Origin: Anolis sagrei
Taxonomy: Eukaryota; Chordata; Lepidosauria; Squamata; Anolidae
Direction: 5' to 3'
DNA length: 64,000 nt
Assembly (NCBI RefSeq): GCF_037176765.1
Contig: NC_090034.1
Location: forward strand, 89,808,000-89,871,999
The notes below the pieces were generated by a model. That model did no database searches. It was not told the DNA's origin and worked only from the letters and a program-made list of their open reading frames with translations. Positions 58,981 to 64,000 of this stretch are shown here, in pieces. Position numbers and translations under genes: made by a program. Position 1 is the stretch's first letter. Each line of letters opens with the position of its first letter.

Positions 58981-59074
58981 TTCAGAAGAGGTTAATCATC
59001 AATCCTGCCACACCGTCCCTTCAGAAATCCTGCCTTTCCAGGCCAGGAGGCCTTCAGAAAAAGTCTGGGAACCC
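58981..59074 (-). other. HPN: Probable HPN 5' UTR part of exon 1
   Basis: Upstream of the ATG the minus strand has a pyrimidine-rich acceptor (TTTTGTCTTTAG) ending at 59075, so the start-codon exon probably begins at 59074 and is joined to a non-coding first exon further upstream. That first exon and the promoter were not identified. Inference from a single splice signal. Confidence 0.5.
58982..58999 (-). promoter_or_regulatory. Five-codon upstream ORF in the HPN leader
   Basis: ATG ATT AAC CTC TTC TGA lies in the inferred 5' UTR. It ends one base before the HPN start codon and is in another frame. A uORF this close could lower initiation at the main ATG or permit reinitiation. Its use is not shown by sequence alone. 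Confidence 0.4.
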
Positions 59075-59245
59075 CTAAAGACAAAACAGGAAGAAGCATA
59101 ACTGTCCAGAAACTGTATTGCCCAATACAGCCAGTGCCAGAGTGTGGCTTGGCTGAGCACTTGCCACAGCCACTAAGACCAGCAAAGGGATCACCATCCT
59201 GATAGTGCTAATATTCCCAGTCTCCATAAAAACACAGTCTAAGAC

Positions 59246-60009
59246 ATTGTTTCTCAACCTTCCTAATGCCATAACCCCTTAATACATTTTCTCATCTTGT
59301 GGTGACCTCCAACTATAACATTATTTTCATTGCTACTTCATAACTGTAATTTTGCTACTGTTATGAATCGTAATGTAAATATCTAATATGCAGGATGTAT
59401 TTTCATTCACTGGACCAAATTTGGCACAAATATCCAATATGTCCAAATTTGAATACTGGTGGGGTTGGGGGATTATTGATTTTGTCATTTGGGAGTTGTC
59501 GTTACTGGAATTTATTGTTAACCGACAATCAAAGAGCATTCTGAACTACACCAACAATGGAATTTAACCAAACTTGGCACACAGAACTCCCATGACCAAG
59601 AGAAAATACTGGAAGGGTTTGGTGGGCATTGACCTAAATTTTGAAGTTGTAGTTCACCTACATCAAGAGAGCACTGTGGACTCAAACAATGATGGATCTG
59701 GACTAAACTTGGCATGAATACGCAATATGCCCTTATGTGAACACTGATGGAGTTTGGGAAAATAGACCTTGACATTTGGAAGTTGTAATTGATGGGATAT
59801 ATAGTTCACCTGCAACACAGCAGGAGCAGGGCTTTTGGTAGGAGGATTCACCATCTGTTTCCAAAAAGGAAGAGAAGGACAAGTGGAATGATCTTCAACC
59901 TTCTCTGCCAAATGGGGTTCCTAAGACCATCAGAAATATATGTGGCAACCCCTCTGAAACCCCCTCGTGACTCCCCCCAGGGGTCCCAACCCCCAGGTTG
60001 AGAAACGCT
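59246..60009 (+). mobile_element. hAT-like element
   Basis: A copy of the same family from CATTGTTTCTCAACCTTC to CCCCAGGTTGAGAAACGC, with a changed stretch at about 59810-59935. It lies just upstream of HPN's start-codon exon, so it may sit in a 5' intron or near the promoter. Confidence 0.78.
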
Positions 60010-61655
60010 GGTCAAACTTTTCAGTTTGTGTGATGGCCCTTTCTAGATTATGAGGCCATGACCCAGGGCCCCAAAAATGCTGCAGTCAGCACTACCAGCT
60101 TGTCCTTTTTGGAGTTAGGGTCACATATAAAAGAGACTGAATGATGCAGTGGAAAAAGTTGAAAAGTCATGAGAAACTACTTTGGAATAGGTTCCATTCC
60201 ATAAATTCCATTAAAGCTTGGAAACATTGCTTTTTTGATTGTTGTGCATCTTCAAGATGTTTCTGACTTATGGTGACCCTCAAGTGAACATGACATTTGC
60301 TTGGCAATATTTTTTTAGCAGAGGTTTCCCTTTTACTTCCTCTTAAGATGAGAGAGTTTGATTTTCCAAAAATCAAACAAAGATTTTTTTTTGGCCAAGT
60401 GCACATTCAAACACTGGCCTCCAGAGTTGTAGTCCAATATTCAAACCACTACGTCATACTGGCTCTCTTAAATGCCTTGATCCCAAAATTAGGATAGCCA
60501 AATTCTGCTCCTGCTGGAATCAATAGGTTATGTTTCTGGCCGGAGATCATATAACTGGATAGCGAATGTCTTCCATATATAAGATGCAAAACTCAGAAGA
60601 CACTAGGTCAGATTTTATTTTAACCATGTCACACTGACTTAGTGTATCACCAATTGCAGCATGAAGATACTGCTACTCAGAAGAGCAAGGTAAGGGATCC
60701 TGCCATCATGTTACTGGACTCTCCTCCTGCATCTGCTCCAAGTTGAACAGGAGTTCTGCCAGTATAGAATTAAGTCCAACACTCATAGAGCTCTTGTTCA
60801 ACTCAAGGCAGCTTCAGTGAGAAAAGCAATAAAATCAAGCATGGATTTTGCACATCCTCAAAGAAGCCGATTCATTGGCTGCTCCTACTAATCTACTTCA
60901 AGGAGCTGCTCTAATGATCCCAAAGGTGATTCTTACAACTCACTTTAGAGAGACCATATATACAATTATTTTTGGCTCATTGTTATGCCACATGCATACA
61001 TTTTGCACCAGATATATAATCCATTTTTGGTGATTCTCCTAAAATGCATCTAACACGTACAACAATGGTGAAAAGTGAGTTAGGCTAAACAAGTGCTCAA
61101 AATACCTTGTTACATAAAGCTATGAAAAAGATAGTGTTCCCACCTATTGATTCCATACACAGAAGCTAACGAGACAGGTAATTTAATCTGATTACAGCAA
61201 TCATTTGATAGTGTCTTCCACTATATATGAATAATTCAGCAGTGTTGGTCTTTGAAATCAGAAGGAGCATAGAAGCTACCCTCTGAGATGGTTCCAACTG
61301 CCTATTGATAGGGCTGGCTCCACAATCCAAGGCTTCCCAGTTGCTTTCATGCCTCCGTGGACCTTTAAACCCAAGTCTAACACATAATATTAGCAAAACA
61401 TGCTTACTGTTGAAACGCACTACCTCTAAATATGTTTAGAATTAAGCATTAATCAATGATGTCAGAGGGTGAAGATGATTTTACAAATGAGGATCCATCA
61501 ACCAATAGGGGAAAGAAATGATGCTGCCTAGAGTGATGTTCGTTGGAGTCAATGTGGCTGAACACTCAGATGTTGAAATATTTTAATTTTCCACACCCAT
61601 TTACCTACCTACCTACCTTCCTTTCTTTTTATCCCACCTTTCTTCCAACTTTTTT
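60010..61655. other. Unassigned sequence upstream of HPN
   Basis: No coding exon seen. This is where non-coding first exons or the promoter of HPN could lie, but I cannot place a TATA box, CpG cluster or donor with confidence. Confidence 0.35.
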
Positions 61656-61661
61656 CCACAA

Positions 61662-62440
61662 GACCAGTCTCTCTCGTTGCAACAGTGTAGTAATGGTGAG
61701 ACTGCAGACTATATTTTAGTTCTTGCAGTTACCAGCCAATCACTCTCCAATCCCTCTCTATCTCCAATCGCTCACCAGCCAACCCTTCTTCAGTTCTTTA
61801 GTGACCAGCCAATCCCTCTCCAATGCCAGAAATACAGCTGAATGGTGTAACATTAGAAAATGTTGACCATTTCCGCTACCTTGGCAGCCACCTCTCCACA
61901 GCATTGACGCTGAAATACAACACCACCTGAGCTCTGCGAGTACAGCATTTTTCTGAATGAAGCACAGAGTGTTTGAGGACCAGGACATCCGTAGGGATGC
62001 CAAGGTGCTTGTTTATAAAGCTATTGTCCTCCCATACCTGCTATATGTTGTGAAATGTAGACTATCTACAGACGTCACATGCAACTCCTAGAACAATTCC
62101 ATCAGCGCTGCCTCCGAAAAATCCTGCAAATCTCTTGGGAAGACAGACGGACAAATGTCAGCATGCTGGAAGAAGCAAAGACCACCAGCATTGAAGTGAT
62201 GGCCCTCCGCCATCAACTCCGCTGGACCTGCCACATTGTCCGAATACCCAATCACCGTCTCCAAATGCAATTGCTCTACTCTGAACTCAAGAATGGAAAA
62301 CGGGATATTGGTGGGCAGGAAAGGAGATTTAAAGATGGGCTCAAAGCCAACCTTAAAGTAAGTAAGGTGAGGCTGCAGACCATATTTTAGTTCTTGCAGA
62401 CCACTGGTGGTCCACAGAACCCAGATTGGGAAGCACTGCT
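61662..62440. mobile_element. hAT-like relic split by an RTE-like LINE
   Basis: 61662-61720 and 62367-62440 both carry the GACTGCAGACTATATTTTAG / TTCTTGCAG phrase also seen at 25090-25135. Between them, 61815-62365 is a plus-strand RTE-like LINE piece ([20 protein letters not shown], then [20 protein letters not shown]). Confidence 0.65.
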
Positions 62441-63099
62441 ATATTGGAATGAAGTGCTTTTTTAGAACAGAGAGAGAGAGAGAACCAGAAACAGCCCTAT
62501 GTGGAGGACTAATCATGAATGTCTGTTGCCATTTACTGAATGTCTGTTGGCCCAGTGAAAATTGAAAATGCGGATGAGGAATTAGAATAGAAATCAGCCC
62601 CCTCCCCCGCCCCCCAACAATGCAATATTTTGCTTCTTGTCCCATTTGTATCTCTATAATAAACTCTTTCCTCAAAACATATTTCTTGCATTAACATTTT
62701 AGACTTTCAGGGGAGGACCAAAAAGAACTCGCCTGCACAGTTTAGGTGAAGGAGGTATGGACACAGTAGTTGAAAGTCTGCTGCAAATTGCCAGACCAGG
62801 TCTGACATAACTAAACGTAAATCTCTCTTCATCCATGAAACTGGTAAGATGGTTCTCTCTGTTTAACCTTCTTCAAAGTATTGTGAGAAAAATCAGGTAC
62901 CCAACCCCAACTTTCTTCAAGGAAAGACTGAACAGGTCTGACCACTTAATAAATACCAGTGATCTAATTCAGGATGGAGGAAATGAGGAGTAGTAAAAAC
63001 TGCAATGAAATCTCTTGGAATTATCCACAATATTAGCTTAATTGTGGACTCCACAAACTTGAAAAACAGTACATTGAAAAACAGTGTATATTGCTTATT
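62441..63099. other. Unassigned sequence
   Basis: No gene or repeat recognised; only a short GA repeat at about 62466-62483. Confidence 0.4.
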
Positions 63100-63290
63100 G
63101 TTTTTGCATTTTACTATGTTGTTGATTGCGTTTTGGTTTCTATTTTATTGTATTTTATTTCATTGTCATTTGTTCTTTGGGCTTGGCCTCATTTAAGCTG
63201 CCCCGAGTCCCCGTTGGGGGAGATGGTGGTGGGGTATAAATAAAGATGATGATGATGATTATTATTATTATTATTAAATAAAGCAAATAT
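63100..63290 (+). mobile_element. LINE 3' tail (L2-like) with GAT/ATT repeat
   Basis: CTGCCCCGAGTCCCCGTTGG, GGGGTATAAATAAAGATG and a GAT then ATT triplet tract to 63277. Confidence 0.6.
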
Positions 63291-63384
63291 CCCCAAACCT
63301 AAGGAGTCACCCCATAATCTAAATGCTGGGCAGTCATTTATTTTCAAGGTATACTCCAACTTGTATATGGAGCCATACTACCAG

Positions 63385-63710
63385 TACTTACTTACTTAGG
63401 TGATCCTTTGTTGGCCAAATAGGATAGTCTTCCAGGATCAGTGTTCTGGTGGGTCCGTAGGTGACAGTGGAGCCCTATTCTTGATCTGCATCTTCTCCTG
63501 CAGTGAGGGCATTGGTTTCCAGGTGGAAGGCGGTACCAGTCGGGGTTGGCTTGACGTGCCTTCCTCTTGGCATGTTTCTCTCTTTTGCCCTCCATTCATG
63601 CCTCTTCAAATTCTGCAGCACTGCTGGTCACAGCTGACCTACAGCTGGAGCGCTCAAGGGCCAGGGCTTCCCAGTTCTCAGTGTCTATGCCAGAGTTTTT
63701 AAGGTTGGCA
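63385..63710 (-). mobile_element. RTE-like LINE, 3' terminal fragment
   Basis: The minus strand encodes MEGKREKHAKRKARQANPDW, then QCPHCRRRCRSRIGLHCHLRTH in two parts: a C-x2-C...H-x3-H zinc-finger-like C-terminus (residues CPHC and HLRTH). This is the best-preserved end of this LINE family in the window. Confidence 0.8.
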
Positions 63711-63985
63711 AGATACTATCAGTAAAGGTAGTGTGGCTCTATATACAAGTTGATGAGGAATGTGAATGGAAGGGTGGTAGTATTTTAACTATTTTAACAG
63801 AATTTAAATTGCCTTGGTTAGAAATCAATATACTTTCTTGTGCTTTTAGTATTTTGAAATTCCCCAAAAGAAAAATAAGAGAGAGAACAAGAGTCCTATT
63901 TCTGGGCTTTCCATGAGGGTCTGGTTGGCCACTGAGAGAGCAGGTCTTTGGTCTCATACAGCACCGGTCATTTCATGTGTTCTTA

Positions 63986-64000
63986 ATGGCGCTCCATGCA
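63986..64000 (+). mobile_element. Sauria SINE, cut by window end
   Basis: The last 15 bases match the GGCGCTCCATGCA part of the SINE body; the rest lies outside the window. Confidence 0.5.

Overview
This is vertebrate, almost certainly squamate reptile (lizard) DNA. The evidence is spliced exons with GT-AG introns, tRNA-headed SINEs ending in the BovB-type tail (Sauria SINEs), a second tRNA-SINE family with a CAGAAGCGACTTGCAG-type body, BovB, L2-like, CR1, L1 and RTE-like LINEs, mariner and pogo/Tigger relics, and many hAT-type MITEs with 8-bp target duplications. The mixture looks iguanian or anole-like, but the species cannot be fixed from this window.

Two host genes can be reconstructed completely, both on the minus strand. 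(1) 58980 to 33001 is hepsin (HPN), a type II transmembrane serine protease. Its twelve coding exons join in frame to 417 residues, the same length as human hepsin, with no net indel where I could compare positions. (2) 23755 to 12947 is a cytosolic sulfotransferase of the SULT2 (hydroxysteroid/cholesterol) type. Its six coding exons are 130, 209, 127, 95, 181 and 110 nt and give 283 residues. The stop of HPN and the start of SULT2 are about 9.2 kb apart. No other host gene was recognised in 1-12.9 kb, 23.8-33.0 kb or 59.1-64 kb, and no functional link between the two genes is visible.

Layout. 1-12.9 kb: mariner, CR1, a Penelope-like inverted pair, a SINE, a near-complete L2-type LINE with an open 1001-codon ORF, and a large hAT-like element carrying a nested fold-back insertion. 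12.9-23.8 kb: the SULT2 gene, its introns holding hAT-like elements, RTE-like LINE pieces and L2 pieces. 23.8-33.0 kb: L2, BovB, L1, RTE-like, Penelope-like and mariner relics. 33.0-59.0 kb: HPN, with introns full of SINEs, L2, TIR elements, polypyrimidine tract and G/C homopolymer repeats. 59-64 kb: hAT-like and RTE-like copies plus unassigned sequence.

The most interesting non-gene signals are dispersed repeats with a hammerhead-ribozyme-like core (best at 4308-4342 and 30112-30146), a 678-bp insertion with 103-bp inverted arms and internal 144-bp tandem units (11336-12013), a hAT-like element flush between 48-bp direct repeats (11011-11058 and 12475-12522), and a chain of SINEs sharing one target motif (41322-42306). 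No retrovirus, LTR element or Polinton was recognised, and no CRISPR array or stand-alone tRNA/rRNA gene was seen.
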